DNA from: Candidatus Magasanikbacteria bacterium CG10_big_fil_rev_8_21_14_0_10_36_16
GTDB taxonomy: Bacteria > Patescibacteriota > Patescibacteriia > Magasanikbacterales > UBA922
Direction of reading: 5' to 3'
DNA: 5,137 bases
NCBI GenBank assembly: GCA_002773185.1
Contig: PFBU01000037.1
Location: 1-5,137, forward strand
Part shown: positions 5,073 through 5,137 of the stretch, piece by piece
How positions within the stretch are numbered: position 1 is the first letter of the stretch
Layout of the letters: the number at the start of each line of letters is the position of its first letter
Program-made: the position numbers and the translations under genes
The notes under the pieces: generated by a model
Seen by the model: only the letters and a program-made list of their open reading frames with translations
Told to the model about the DNA's origin: nothing
Database searches by the model: none

Positions 5073-5137
5073 TTAATGAATTCCCAACACATGGGCAATG
5101 GCTTTTTTGATGTCTGTACGATTGATATAACCAACAA
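5073..5137 (-). CDS. C-terminus of a probable CBS-domain protein (partial, enters from outside the window)
   Basis: Of the three minus-strand frames, this one gives a convincing protein end: 20 residues, VGYINRTDIKKAIAHVLG then IH, before a TAA at 5073-5075. The pattern V-G-hydrophobic-I-x-R-T-D-I-x-K-A-hydrophobic is what closes a CBS domain, where the strand and the Thr-Asp contact an adenosine ligand before the final helix. CBS domains often regulate transporters by sensing adenine nucleotides, and the next gene downstream, only 30 bases away, is an ion transporter, so joint transcription and a regulatory role are plausible. With so little sequence, the family call is tentative; the existence of a coding frame here is more secure. 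Confidence 0.5.
   Translation of the reverse strand, partial: VGYINRTDIKKAIAHVLGIH

Overview
The window is AT-rich (sampled 60-base lines of the ABC gene and of the 150-residue gene are 28% G+C; sampled lines of the membrane transporter run from 28 to 47%). Every gene I can support is on the minus strand. TGA serves as an ordinary stop (at 913 and 3768), so UGA-recoded codes such as 4 or 25 are unlikely. None of the five visible starts has a clear Shine-Dalgarno sequence. AT-rich, tightly packed genes, short acidic orphan proteins starting MS[E/D], and strong intrinsic terminators suggest a Candidate Phyla Radiation (Patescibacteria) type bacterium. That is inference; nothing here is a taxonomic marker.

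Layout in the direction of transcription (high to low coordinates): (1) 5137-5073, the last 20 codons of a gene whose tail resembles the end of a CBS domain. It is followed after 30 bases by (2) 5042-3768, a complete 424-residue ion transporter of the IT superfamily (ArsB/NhaD/P-protein type), closed by a perfect 13-bp hairpin terminator at 3717-3747. (3) 3682-3334 is an unusual island of about 350 bases with about 48% G+C. It is dense in inverted repeats and contains a short reading frame that I read as the C-terminal two thirds of an NTF2-like (SgcJ/EcaC, CaMKII-association type) protein, apparently 5'-truncated. The island ends in three consecutive stem-loops (3334-3374, 3295-3334, 3250-3280), at least one of which is a good minus-strand terminator. 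(4) 3197-2745, a 150-residue orphan, probably transcribed with (5) 2661-913, a complete ABC exporter half-transporter with all ATPase motifs intact. (6) After a short intergenic stretch with a stem-loop and a plausible promoter come 838-86, a 250-residue acidic helical orphan, and 68-1, the start of another charged protein that runs out of the window.

The two transporters appear to belong to separate units: the IT-type permease with its CBS-like neighbour, and the ABC exporter with its small cytosolic orphan. I see no operon-level pathway linking them. The island at 3334-3682 is the part that ordinary annotation explains least. It has its own candidate promoter and terminators, its composition differs from its surroundings, and it combines protein-like signal with exceptionally strong local base pairing.
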